From positions 62,001 through 126,000 of the forward strand of contig JAHDQS010000014.1 in NCBI GenBank assembly GCA_018433675.1: DNA of 64,000 nucleotides, in the 5' to 3' direction. The translations under genes and the position numbers were made by a program. Positions 53,468-60,741 of the stretch are shown here, piece after piece (within the stretch, counting starts at the first letter, position 1; each line of letters begins with the position of its first letter). The notes under the pieces were generated by a model that saw nothing but the letters and a program-made list of their open reading frames with translations, searched no databases and was not told where the DNA came from. Origin of the DNA: Clostridia bacterium (lineage in GTDB: Bacteria; Bacillota; Peptococcia; DRI-13; SM3-B62).

Positions 53468-53846
53468 TTACACCCTCTGTATGGCTTTTAGATCAAAGTA
53501 AACATTTCTTGCCTTCAGTGGTGCAGGATTGGTAAATAATAGCTTGACCTTTTCAAGATCACTTATTCTTTTAGAATGATAATAAGGCTTTTCAAACTCT
53601 AGTCTTTCGTCTCTAATCCAATTAGGAATATCAATGCCGTATAGCTGCAAACAATAATCTATTAAAGCTGATGCTAAGGTTAAATATCTTATTTCTTCAG
53701 CATCGCATGCATCTATATTTACCGGGTTATACAGACTATCTAAAAAACAACTTGTCCTTTGATTTTAATAGTTCTAACAATTGATTTAAACTTGTATCTT
53801 CATCCGGATATTCATAGAGGGATTGCAAATAATCATTTCCAATCAT
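53468..53846 (-). pseudogene. Frameshifted partner of the DUF6036-like gene
   Basis: The ATG at 53846, after GGGAGGATTTAGG, starts MIGNDYLQSLYEYPDED, but this frame stops after 36 codons just past a run of six T on the minus strand (53742-53747). Removing one T restores an open frame through DSLYNPVNIDACD to the TAA at 53468 (final residues FDLKAIQRV), about 126 residues in all. The gene overlaps the upstream DUF6036-like gene by 14 bases, so the two were a coupled pair, perhaps a toxin-antitoxin-like unit. It may be a real decay, a phase-variable T-run or a base-call error. Confidence 0.75.
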
Positions 53847-54372
53847 ATCCTAAATCCTCCCCTAAGTATTTAATAAATCTTATTTGTCTCTCCCCCAATA
53901 AAGACAGCGGTATATAGGTTGAGATTGTATCCATAAGCTTATTCTTAGAGGTTATTTTTAAATCTTTACACAATATGTAGGCATCAACAAAATCTTTTGA
54001 TGGTTCCGGCCTTGCTGCAAGTATCTTCATGGCGAGTAACTGCTCAGCTTTAGGCTTTAATATCTTCAGATTAGAATAGACACTGTATGTTTCTTTATCT
54101 TCTTTTATCAGTGATTTAAGCGGCTCTTTTATTTCCTCATTTATCCATCCATCAGTAAGATTAAAGGCAAATTTTGTGAGTTCTAATATGTTTTCCAATA
54201 ATTTATAGTTAGTTTCACTAAAAATACAATCTATATCTTTGGTGGCGGGCCTGTTGTCATAAACCATAGTCATAATAGAACCATCATAAATTGTTATTTC
54301 AAGCTGTAATTGGTTTTCCTTCAACCTCTCATTCAGATAATCGAATATCTTTAAGAGTTTGTCCTTGTCCAT
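53833..54372 (-). CDS. DUF6036-like nucleotidyltransferase-fold protein
   Basis: A 179-residue protein starting MDKDKLLKIFDYLN. YDGSIMTMVYDNRPATKDIDCIF resembles the G-S...DxD strand of minimal nucleotidyltransferases of the DUF6036 type, with the DID acidic pair. KAEQLLAMKILAARPEPSKDFVDAYIL, split by helices, is the second conserved block. Such proteins often have a small partner gene, here the frameshifted ORF immediately downstream. I use the ATG at 54372; the extension to 54441 is probably not translated. The ribosome site is weak. Function uncertain; antitoxin or toxin-like NTase is the best guess. Confidence 0.7.
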   Translation of the reverse strand: MDKDKLLKIFDYLNERLKENQLQLEITIYDGSIMTMVYDNRPATKDIDCIFSETNYKLLENILELTKFAFNLTDGWINEEIKEPLKSLIKEDKETYSVYSNLKILKPKAEQLLAMKILAARPEPSKDFVDAYILCKDLKITSKNKLMDTISTYIPLSLLGERQIRFIKYLGEDLGYDWK

Positions 54373-54437
54373 TAAATCAACATTATACCCCCCATCCGCA
54401 CAAATCCTACATTTATATTGTATCATATTGGGGTGCA

Positions 54438-55334
54438 TCATATGGTCGTTTTCATCAGAATTTTCCCATAAGGATGTGAAGGGTCTTTATCCGCAACCAC
54501 TTTCAGCCTATTATCTTCAATCATTTTTTTAATTCGCAGAGCATACCAACCGTCACCCACGCCCAATTGATATTTACCTAAAATATTCCCGATTAGCCTA
54601 GCCATGATAATTTCTCCCTCGGGAATACTTTTTATTAGAAGATGATCATAGAAATCTTCAGGAACAGAAAGCAATTTGCCGTTGACAAGCGCCCTCAAAG
54701 GTGCGTTTTCTGCTTTTAAGTCCTCCCACAGATTGGCTTGTACACACTTTTCCGTATTACTCAAGTCCCGCTCCCAGGACAAAAAAGTATATAATTGCCC
54801 GGGAGATATTTCTCCCCAATTACTATACGATACAACCGTACCATCGGACATCTCACGACACTCCGGCAATGAAACGACACTGACTTTACAGTCAATATTT
54901 TTTAATATACCGCAAACAAAAGAGAACCCACAGATAGAATACGGCGCATTGCTTTTCCAAATACGTATGGGGACTCCTTGATTCGCAGCAGTTAATAACC
55001 TTGTTAAATCCTCACGCTGCTTTTGGAAAAACCGTTCTGTTTCCTTCCCGTCAAAACCTACAGAACCCCATATATTATTAAATACTTCTTGACGTTCAGC
55101 ACCATCAATCTCACCTGTAATACCCCCGACATCAAGAGAAAATCCTATACAAACTACATCTTGTGAACTTCCGCCAATAGGTTTACCCTCATATTTCACT
55201 TTTAGTTCTTGTTTTGAGGGCTTCTTGCCGATATAACCGATAGCAACAGCCCCCTTGCTCCGGCTTTCCTCATTGTAGTTTTTCGCACACTTCATGGCAC
55301 CTTTCGTGCTGTCACTAAATACCACTTCAAGCAT
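54438..55334 (-). CDS. DUF1835/DUF3658 domain protein
   Basis: A 298-residue soluble protein starting MLEVVFSDSTKGAMK, the usual beginning of DUF1835. The middle has IRIWKSNAPYSICGF and the C-terminal half the DUF3658-like LIKSIPEGEIIMARLIG and RIKKMIEDNRLKVV. Members occur singly in Firmicutes genomes, often in accessory regions; the function is not known. The gene is free-standing, with 80-bp gaps on both sides. Confidence 0.75.
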   Translation of the reverse strand: MLEVVFSDSTKGAMKCAKNYNEESRSKGAVAIGYIGKKPSKQELKVKYEGKPIGGSSQDVVCIGFSLDVGGITGEIDGAERQEVFNNIWGSVGFDGKETERFFQKQREDLTRLLTAANQGVPIRIWKSNAPYSICGFSFVCGILKNIDCKVSVVSLPECREMSDGTVVSYSNWGEISPGQLYTFLSWERDLSNTEKCVQANLWEDLKAENAPLRALVNGKLLSVPEDFYDHLLIKSIPEGEIIMARLIGNILGKYQLGVGDGWYALRIKKMIEDNRLKVVADKDPSHPYGKILMKTTI

Positions 55335-55416
55335 CTATCTGCCATCCCTCATATATAATCTCTTTTACACACCTGCACAACTTACTATGAAACAAAGCAG
55401 GTGATATTCTTAAGTA

Positions 55417-55620
55417 TTATCCATCCTTAAATTCAAATAATTCCTCTACAGTTGTATCAAATACCTTAGCTATATCAAAAGCCAGTTTTAATGATGGGTT
55501 ATACTTTCCTTTTTCCAAATGACCTATAGTCTCCCGTCTTACTCCGACCAGTTCAGCTAATGTTTCCTGTTTCATATCAAATTTTGCACGGTATTCTTTT
55601 ACCCTTGTAAGCAAAGCCAT
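55417..55620 (-). CDS. XRE-family helix-turn-helix regulator
   Basis: A 67-residue Cro/CI-type DNA-binding protein. The helix-turn-helix is [28 protein letters not shown], typical of the small YozG-like regulators. It follows the DUF3796 membrane gene with a 2-base gap, a very common pair in Firmicutes. A perfect 17-bp inverted repeat upstream of the pair is its probable operator, suggesting autoregulation. Confidence 0.9.
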   Translation of the reverse strand: MALLTRVKEYRAKFDMKQETLAELVGVRRETIGHLEKGKYNPSLKLAFDIAKVFDTTVEELFEFKDG

Positions 55621-55622
55621 TA

Positions 55623-55982
55623 TTATTCACCACTGCTTTCGTGGATTTCAAGGTACACCAAAATACCTGTAAACACAAAAACGGAAAGTGCAAAATTTAT
55701 GGTCAGACCTATTGCTAAGCCGGTTGCTACATCTTGTGCAGAGACATTTTTAAGTAATGCGATATATACGCTGACAAGCGCAGTCACAGTGATACTGACA
55801 AAAAACCCCGGCGTCGCCGCTCTTCGGATATTTTCTTTAAACAATTCGTCAGGAATTACCTTAAAATATCTGAAGTAGACCATAAAACCAAAAAAACCGA
55901 AAAACTCAATACTTCCGGTAAACCCTAACAGTCCAAGCAAACTCAAAAAACCTAAATACCCCAACTTATTATTCATATACAT
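55623..55982 (-). CDS. DUF3796-type membrane protein
   Basis: A 119-residue protein with four hydrophobic helices (residues 6-33, 28-45, 62-82, 88-110). The N-terminal [17 protein letters not shown] matches the DUF3796 family, usually paired with a small XRE regulator as here. No enzyme activity is known; members may sense membrane state or bind the regulator. The ATG at 55982 is seven bases after GGAGG. Confidence 0.82.
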   Translation of the reverse strand: MYMNNKLGYLGFLSLLGLLGFTGSIEFFGFFGFMVYFRYFKVIPDELFKENIRRAATPGFFVSITVTALVSVYIALLKNVSAQDVATGLAIGLTINFALSVFVFTGILVYLEIHESSGE

Positions 55983-55997
55983 GCCCTTGCCTCCTCA

Positions 55998-56035
55998 TGT
56001 TATATATTTATAACTTGCGTTATAAATATATAACA
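55998..56035. promoter_or_regulatory. Perfect inverted repeat, probable XRE operator
   Basis: TGTTATATATTTATAAC is repeated in inverted order as GTTATAAATATATAACA around TTGC. This 17-bp perfect arm lies 16 bp upstream of the DUF3796/XRE pair and contains AT-rich -10-like sequence. The symmetry and position suggest that the XRE protein binds here as a dimer and represses its own operon. Confidence 0.75.
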
Positions 56036-56113
56036 TTTTAGGATGAATGTCAAACGAAACTTTTTCTGCGACAAATAAAATGGTTATATTTACAAATACT
56101 AAAACAAAGTTCT

Positions 56114-56347
56114 TTAAACACTAATTATTAAGTCTATATCATAAAATGTCGGAAGGATTTTTGAAATGGGCAATAAAATGGTTGAAGGAATGTCGGCAAT
56201 GAATGCATCTGCAAGCATAATTAGATGTTTGCGGTTGTACCTATCTGCCCAAACACCGCCCCATAGGGAAATTACTACCTGCGGAAGCATGGAGCAAATG
56301 GTGGACAGCAACACATCTCCTATCATGGCACTCTTTTTAATAGCCGA
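56114..56347 (-). pseudogene. MFS efflux transporter fragment
   Basis: About 78 codons encode SAMIGDVLLSTICSML, then the MFS motif-A loop GGVWADRYNRKHLIML and DAFIADIP, after which the frame loses similarity and stops. This matches the region after helix 2 of macrolide-type MFS exporters (normally about 400 residues). The start and most of the protein are missing, so it is a remnant. It lies next to the ppdK relic. Confidence 0.75.
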
Positions 56348-56380
56348 CTAATTATAATTTAAGAAGTAACAAAAAAGGGG

Positions 56381-56422
56381 TTCCGCACCTAATTTGTTAA
56401 GTAACAGCCCCTTTTTTTAGTT
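56381..56422. terminator. Terminator behind the ppdK relic
   Basis: AAAAAAGGGG and CCCCTTTTTTT flank a 27-base loop; T-runs exist on both strands. On the minus strand it follows the relic stop directly. Confidence 0.6.
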
Positions 56423-56435
56423 ATTATTGTAAGCC

Positions 56436-56483
56436 TTACTTCGCTTGGCCCTTCTCGTTCACAGCGGCCTGAGCTGCAGCTAT
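56436..56483 (-). pseudogene. Relic of a second ppdK 3' end
   Basis: The minus strand reads IAAAQAAVNEKGQAK and then TAA. The segment AAAQAAV is the C-terminal sequence of pyruvate phosphate dikinase (the intact ppdK at 60742 ends [12 protein letters not shown]), and 14 bases (GCCTGAGCTGCAGC on the plus strand) are identical between them. Upstream the similarity stops after about one codon. A broken duplicate or a recombination scar is likely. Confidence 0.55.
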
Positions 56484-56565
56484 CAAAATAGACCTATCAC
56501 CATTTTTACGTATTATGGAACACTTTTATAAACCATAATTTATATTCATTCTTTAGCTGTAAGAA

Positions 56566-56913
56566 TTAATTTCTTAGTATTTTTACGCAATAAGCTTTCA
56601 AAACTGGTATGTCGTTCTTGATTGTATCCCAAACATCAGGAATACTAATACTCCCATAGGCGTGAGCAGCAATATTACGCATGGCTTTAATGCTTCGCCA
56701 TGGGATTTCGGAATTCACGGCTATAAACTCTTTTGTAAGACGACCGGCTAATTCACCTATTTGAAGAATGCACATTGTGGCCGCATTTTGAAAAATTTTA
56801 TCCGATTTAAAGCGTTCAAAGGTATCTCCAAAGAGATTAACAGTATCTTCAATCTCGACGCAGTATTCTAAGATACGTGAAATAATGTTGAAATCCTTAT
56901 TGCTCTTGTTCAT
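56566..56913 (-). CDS. hepT: HepT-type toxin (DUF86, HEPN RNase)
   Basis: A 115-residue HEPN protein. The RX4HXY active-site motif is present as RNIAAHAY near residue 80, so RNase activity is probably intact. HepT toxins cleave RNA and are neutralised by the MntA nucleotidyltransferase, which adenylylates the motif Tyr. It overlaps the mntA gene by 17 bases and is translated from the same mRNA. Confidence 0.9.
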   Translation of the reverse strand: MNKSNKDFNIISRILEYCVEIEDTVNLFGDTFERFKSDKIFQNAATMCILQIGELAGRLTKEFIAVNSEIPWRSIKAMRNIAAHAYGSISIPDVWDTIKNDIPVLKAYCVKILRN

Positions 56914-57202
56914 AAATCAACACCTCTTCATCCGAAATTTCCTTTATGAATTCGTCATTAAGGCTTTCAGAAGTTAGAAGATCTATTGGTAATCCAAATG
57001 CCTCTTCTAAATCAGCGTATAAACCCCCCAAAGCAAATAACCCTCTTATTTTACCTTTATCTATACGAAAATCCAAATCACTGTCACTCTTTGCATCCCC
57101 CCGGGCATGAGAACCAAATAAGAACATCCGTTTTACACCATGACGTTTCGCTATTTCATTTGCAATATTTCTGATTTCCTCAATTGTGTATACTTGTTTC
57201 AT
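56897..57202 (-). CDS. mntA: MntA-type nucleotidyltransferase antitoxin
   Basis: A 101-residue minimal nucleotidyltransferase: FLFGSHARGDAKSDSDLDF carries GSX10DXD intact at residues 28-46. It adenylylates and silences HepT. The ATG at 57202 has no strong ribosome site in view. The promoter (TTGATT, 18 bp, TATTAT) lies about 75-105 bp upstream. Typical antitoxin-first order. Confidence 0.9.
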   Translation of the reverse strand: MKQVYTIEEIRNIANEIAKRHGVKRMFLFGSHARGDAKSDSDLDFRIDKGKIRGLFALGGLYADLEEAFGLPIDLLTSESLNDEFIKEISDEEVLIYEQEQ

Positions 57203-57278
57203 GGACGATTACCCTCCACTTCGTTATTGCCTGGCCTTAGGTTAATGGCTTTTTGCTAACATCTTCCCTTTTTCCAGT

Positions 57279-57308
57279 ATAATACATGTTATTTTATTTA
57301 TCAATCAA
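57279..57308 (-). promoter_or_regulatory. mntA-hepT promoter
   Basis: On the minus strand TTGATT (57303-57308) and TATTAT (57279-57284) are separated by 18 bp, upstream of the antitoxin start. Confidence 0.6.
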
Positions 57309-57321
57309 CTTGCTGTTATTA

Positions 57322-57366
57322 AACAGGGGACTGACCCGAAAAATATTATGTGTCAGTACCCCTGTT
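57322..57366. repeat. Hairpin of a local repeat family, copy 1
   Basis: AACAGGGG-ACTGAC pairs with GTCAGT-ACCCCTGTT. Related arms recur at 59867-59904 and 60671-60716. It lies just 3' of the truncated toxin gene. Confidence 0.65.
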
Positions 57367-57465
57367 CTATTTTTTATAGAAGTTCTTCAAAGCCTTAGCA
57401 GAAAGGTATGAAACAATCTTATCTAAATCTTGATGCGCTAGCTCAGAAACATTTAACTTATACAT
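57367..57465 (-). pseudogene. Truncated RelE/ParE-type toxin
   Basis: An ATG at 57465 inside the antitoxin stop region opens MYKLNVSELAHQDLDKIVSYL, split here at 20 residues, the usual N-terminus of a RelE/ParE toxin of about 100 residues. After residue 22 it diverges and stops at TAG after 32 codons, against the hairpin of a local repeat. The toxin core and catalytic part are missing, so only the antitoxin is functional. The length is below common gene-caller limits. Confidence 0.7.
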
Positions 57466-57718
57466 TGTATTTCTCTCTTATTTTCTTTAAAGAAGTATTC
57501 CCGTCAATCACTTTACCTTCCGCTAGTTGTTCCTCCGCCGCAATAAGCTTACTGTATACGTCAAGCATAAACATTTTTTCTTCATATAACTTCATACTCA
57601 TAATAACCATATCCCCATAACCGTTTTTTGTAATAAAAACCGGCTCATCGGACGCTTGACACATTTGAGAAATTTCGCTTGTGTTTTTTAAATCCCGAAT
57701 TGGAATTATTTGAGGCAT
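57458..57718 (-). CDS. Phd/YefM-type antitoxin
   Basis: An 86-residue protein starting MPQIIPIRDLKNTSEIS, the Phd/YefM DNA-binding fold, with PVFITKNGYGDMVIMS as the conserved strand pair and a C-terminal helix for toxin binding (KLIAAEEQLAEGKVI). It would repress its operon and neutralise a RelE/ParE toxin, but the toxin gene behind it is truncated. The ATG at 57718 follows GGAG at nine bases. An orphan antitoxin can act as an anti-addiction module; that is inference. Confidence 0.87.
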   Translation of the reverse strand: MPQIIPIRDLKNTSEISQMCQASDEPVFITKNGYGDMVIMSMKLYEEKMFMLDVYSKLIAAEEQLAEGKVIDGNTSLKKIREKYNV

Positions 57719-57777
57719 AACCTTCAACTCCGTTCCTATAAAACGTGCTGCAACAAAGGAAGAATCTTGCTTTTAGC

Positions 57778-59256
57778 TTACCAGTTCCTTTTACTTAATG
57801 CCAAAGACTCGTAATTTGTAAAATGCTGCTGCAACTCATCCTCAAAGGTATAAGAACCACTTAAAATCAAATCCTCGGTCCTTGTATATGGAATATGTAA
57901 TGGGCTTAAAAGGTGTACGTAACTGAGAGTAGCATGAGTAACATAAATATCACTGTCAACTCTGACCGTATAACGGTAAAGTACATATCCACCTTGATCC
58001 TCAGAGCCAAATGGATAACTTAGAGCACCCGTTATTAGCACGGGATAGTAGGTGCCAAACATCGTGCTTCGTGTTATTTGATCACATACAAGACGAGGAA
58101 AATCCGCAGTATACTCTGTACCTCTTTTGCTGTAGAATAAGCCGCTGCTGATTATCTGCTTGTCATCCGCTTCCGTTTCTCCTGAAATTAGAATGCCGTC
58201 CTGCCAGACTGGCCGCCCTCCTTTCCATGTGAAATATTGCATGACATATACCACATTTCCCGGCACCTCGATGTAAACCGTAGTGGCCTCAATATTTTTT
58301 TTACCCGGTTTATACGTATGGGTGATTTGTTTGTAGCTTCCAAAGCCTTCCTGGTGTTCAACTCTCTTTGCATCAAACATCAGCAACTTACTAAATGATT
58401 CCACATTCACAGCATCACTTAGCATTGTCACGTCTTCATTGCTGAGATATCGCAGTGTTTCAGCCGGAAAATCCATGTCAAGCAAATGTTGTCTTGCTTC
58501 AGTGATTTCCGGTAGAGAATACTCTTGTGGTTCCAGTTGCAAATGGTTGTAAAAGGTACTGCATATTATCACAGTTATCAGTGCAACAAGAAAATACGTC
58601 CATCCGAATGTTCGATTGTTGATCCTGACCGGTGCGTTTGTCAGAACGTATCCCGTATCGTCCAATTGGCCCCCTATGCGGAACAATGATCGTACAATAA
58701 AAATATAGCATATCATCATAGGGATAAAGATCAACCAACTATTGGAAAGTGGAGATAGCGCAATAAGGAATGTCGCCACTGTCCACAACGATGCCCAAAG
58801 CAATTGATTGGCTTCCATTAATTTCCCCGCTTTTTTAGAAGCATCTTTCAGGGCTGCTCGGAAAACGAGAAGCATAACTATTTGGTAGAAACCAACCATT
58901 ACCGAGCCGATAGTAAACTCCGGATAGCCCAGAATGTTTAGAGGCGTTGAGACCGAAACCAGGTCTACCAGTTGTAAAAACAGCTTCAATATGGAAAGCA
59001 TCCATGCAATTTTAAAATATTTATTCTCGTTTCTTAGGCTGCGAAAACCGAGAAAAATCAGTATAACACCTATAGTAGGTAGAATATACCGCAGGTGCAG
59101 AAAATCCAGATGCCATGTTGTCAGGATAAAGCCCCAAGTGATAAAACCAATGGGTTTGCTCCAGGGATTTGTCTTGCGGATTTCCTCTTCCGGTGGGGTC
59201 ACATCGCTGAGCTGGTCAATCATCTGTTGATCAAAATTGAAATCTTTTTCGCTCAT
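57778..59256 (-). CDS. Seven-helix membrane protein coupled to a sigma factor
   Basis: A 492-residue protein I do not recognise by family. A 30-residue cytosolic acidic N-terminus (DQQMIDQLSDVTPPEEEI) is followed by about seven hydrophobic helices between residues 33 and 236, then about 255 residues that are probably outside the membrane and rich in beta structure (TTVYIEVPGNVVYVMQYF). Its ATG overlaps the sigma-factor stop by four bases after GGAGGTGATTTCTG, so the two are made in fixed ratio. Such pairing suggests an anti-sigma or sensor role in which the extracytoplasmic part responds to envelope state. Confidence 0.8.
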   Translation of the reverse strand: MSEKDFNFDQQMIDQLSDVTPPEEEIRKTNPWSKPIGFITWGFILTTWHLDFLHLRYILPTIGVILIFLGFRSLRNENKYFKIAWMLSILKLFLQLVDLVSVSTPLNILGYPEFTIGSVMVGFYQIVMLLVFRAALKDASKKAGKLMEANQLLWASLWTVATFLIALSPLSNSWLIFIPMMICYIFIVRSLFRIGGQLDDTGYVLTNAPVRINNRTFGWTYFLVALITVIICSTFYNHLQLEPQEYSLPEITEARQHLLDMDFPAETLRYLSNEDVTMLSDAVNVESFSKLLMFDAKRVEHQEGFGSYKQITHTYKPGKKNIEATTVYIEVPGNVVYVMQYFTWKGGRPVWQDGILISGETEADDKQIISSGLFYSKRGTEYTADFPRLVCDQITRSTMFGTYYPVLITGALSYPFGSEDQGGYVLYRYTVRVDSDIYVTHATLSYVHLLSPLHIPYTRTEDLILSGSYTFEDELQQHFTNYESLALSKRNW

Positions 59257-59780
59257 CAGAAATCACCTCCCAATTCATTCTGCAGCTTTTTTCGCAGGCG
59301 ATATAGTTTTCCCTCCACAGAGCGGACTGTCATTCCAAGCTCTGCAGCAATTTGGGATGTCTGTTGCAGATAATAATATTTACGGTAGAAAATATGCTGT
59401 TCTTCAAGGGAAAGTGTACGTATTGCACACTTTAACTCCTCTGCCCGTTCCCGACGAAGAATGTCATCTTCTACAGAGGATGTATCCGCTGTCTCCTCTT
59501 TTAGTTCGTCATGCTCCGTATACTTGCCTTTCAGATAATTGAGCGCTGTATTTCGCGATATGACGGTGAGCCATGTGGAGAATTTGCCCTTATCCGGGGA
59601 GTAGCTCTCAATGGAATGCCAAACTTTTACGCAAATATCGCTGATACATTCTTCTATATCGCTCTCATTTTGTAAAATGCCTCGAACTATATAATGTATC
59701 AGCCCTGAATATTGTTGTTGCATGAGCATTAGCCCTTTGTCCTTTTGGGATTTTATTAGTTCAATAATCTTTTCATCCAC
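59256..59780 (-). CDS. Sigma-70 family (ECF-type) RNA polymerase sigma factor
   Basis: A 174-residue alternative sigma factor. Region 2 is YIVRGILQNESDIEECISDICVKVW, split over the usual helices, with FSTWLTVISRNTALNYLKG; region 4 is LEEQHIFYRKYYYLQQTSQIAAELGMT and then RSVEGKLYRLRKKL. There is no region 1 or 3. The GTG at 59780 lies seven bases after GGAGGTGAACCT-type sequence (the GGAGG is 12 bases upstream), better than the ATG at 59816. The downstream membrane protein is the likely anti-sigma factor. Confidence 0.88.
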   Translation of the reverse strand: MDEKIIELIKSQKDKGLMLMQQQYSGLIHYIVRGILQNESDIEECISDICVKVWHSIESYSPDKGKFSTWLTVISRNTALNYLKGKYTEHDELKEETADTSSVEDDILRRERAEELKCAIRTLSLEEQHIFYRKYYYLQQTSQIAAELGMTVRSVEGKLYRLRKKLQNELGGDF

Positions 59781-59866
59781 AGGTTCACCTCCTCCATCAT
59801 CTAACCTATTATACAAGTGAATTTGTAGAATCCCACGGAATATTTTACTTTAAGTTAAATAAAAAA

Positions 59867-59904
59867 GGGTACTGTCTCTTAAAATCATTCAAAGACAATA
59901 CCCC
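59867..59904. terminator. Hairpin/terminator behind relE, repeat copy 2
   Basis: GGGTACTGTCT pairs with AGACAATACCC across a 13-base loop. An A-run precedes it, so on the minus strand it acts as a terminator (ending TTTTTT) for the relBE unit. Confidence 0.7.
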
Positions 59905-59937
59905 TGCTTCAGCCTTGATACACAAATCTTTAAATCA

Positions 59938-60285
59938 TTAACCAATAGTTTTTGCCTTACTTTGATTGATATTTGTTGATAACATCCACCTGAAGCCTTT
60001 AGGAATCACGTAAACGTTTGTAACTATTACCCGCTCTTCTCTGATATGGAAGAATACAGAAAAGTTATCCACTGGCATTTGCCTGAGCCCCAGTACACGT
60101 TCTTCTTCTGTCTCTATTAATTTTACACGTTCCGGGAACGTATCAAGAGTTTCGATTGCGTCAGCTATTCTGTTATACTGTCCCATGGTGGCTTCAGGTG
60201 CCTGTAGTTGCACTGCTATATAATTATAGATCTCCTCCATATCGGAAAGTGCCTTGTCCGTGATCTGAATCTTATACTGCTTCAT
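59938..60285 (-). CDS. RelE/ParE-family toxin
   Basis: A 115-residue toxin. KQYKIQITDKALSDMEEIYNYIAVQL and GLRQMPVDNFSVFFHI, split here, are typical of RelE/ParE proteins partnered with DinJ-like antitoxins. The C-terminal 20 residues (PKGFRWMLSTNINQSKAK) do not match the usual LYSASDI ending, so the gene may have a late frameshift or a divergent tail. Its start overlaps the antitoxin stop by four bases. Confidence 0.83.
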   Translation of the reverse strand: MKQYKIQITDKALSDMEEIYNYIAVQLQAPEATMGQYNRIADAIETLDTFPERVKLIETEEERVLGLRQMPVDNFSVFFHIREERVIVTNVYVIPKGFRWMLSTNINQSKAKTIG

Positions 60286-60587
60286 GCGTGTGTCTCCCGA
60301 AATCTCTGAAAGACAGTAGATGCATCCTGCACATTACCTTTTTCGATATCGTTATATCTTTCCTTTAACTTCGCGTGAATTTCGTCCCTTGTCATCAGAT
60401 CAGTGTTTACGGAAACCGGTACTTTCGGCAGCATTATGGCAAAAGGTATTCCGTTGGTCATTGAAATCTGCTTCAGATAAATATCTATCGCTGTGGACAT
60501 AGGTATGCCGAGTTGTGAAAGGACTTCCTCAGCTCTTCTTTTTACGTCAGGATTAACCCTTATATTTAAAGTCGCAGTTTTTTCCAT
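60282..60587 (-). CDS. RelB/DinJ-family antitoxin
   Basis: A 101-residue ribbon-helix-helix protein: ATLNIRVNPDVKRRAEEVLSQLGI, split over the RHH fold, and ISMTNGIPFAIMLP. It binds its own promoter and neutralises the RelE-type toxin downstream. The ATG at 60587 follows GGAG at nine bases; the ATG at 60596 would lie inside the ribosome site. Confidence 0.88.
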   Translation of the reverse strand: MEKTATLNIRVNPDVKRRAEEVLSQLGIPMSTAIDIYLKQISMTNGIPFAIMLPKVPVSVNTDLMTRDEIHAKLKERYNDIEKGNVQDASTVFQRFRETHA

Positions 60588-60670
60588 GCTAACCATCTCC
60601 TTCTGATAATATTGTAACGCTTTTGTCGTTACCTTTCGATAGGGATTTTAACTTTTGTAAGATTTCCAAC

Positions 60671-60716
60671 AAAACAGGGTATTGCCATTTAAATTTATAT
60701 GACAATACCCTGTTTT
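60671..60716. terminator. ppdK terminator, repeat copy 3
   Basis: AAAACAGGGTATTGCCAT and ATGACAATACCCTGTTTT form an 18-bp stem with one mismatch; T-runs follow on both strands. It lies 26 bases after the ppdK stop. Confidence 0.85.
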
Positions 60717-60741
60717 ACATATGTTTTGATCCTTATTTTGA

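Noticed and set aside
53403-60741. Integrative element with tRNA attachment site
   Set aside because: No integrase, transposase or tRNA-3'-end duplication is present; the 14-base ppdK match is too short to call an att site.
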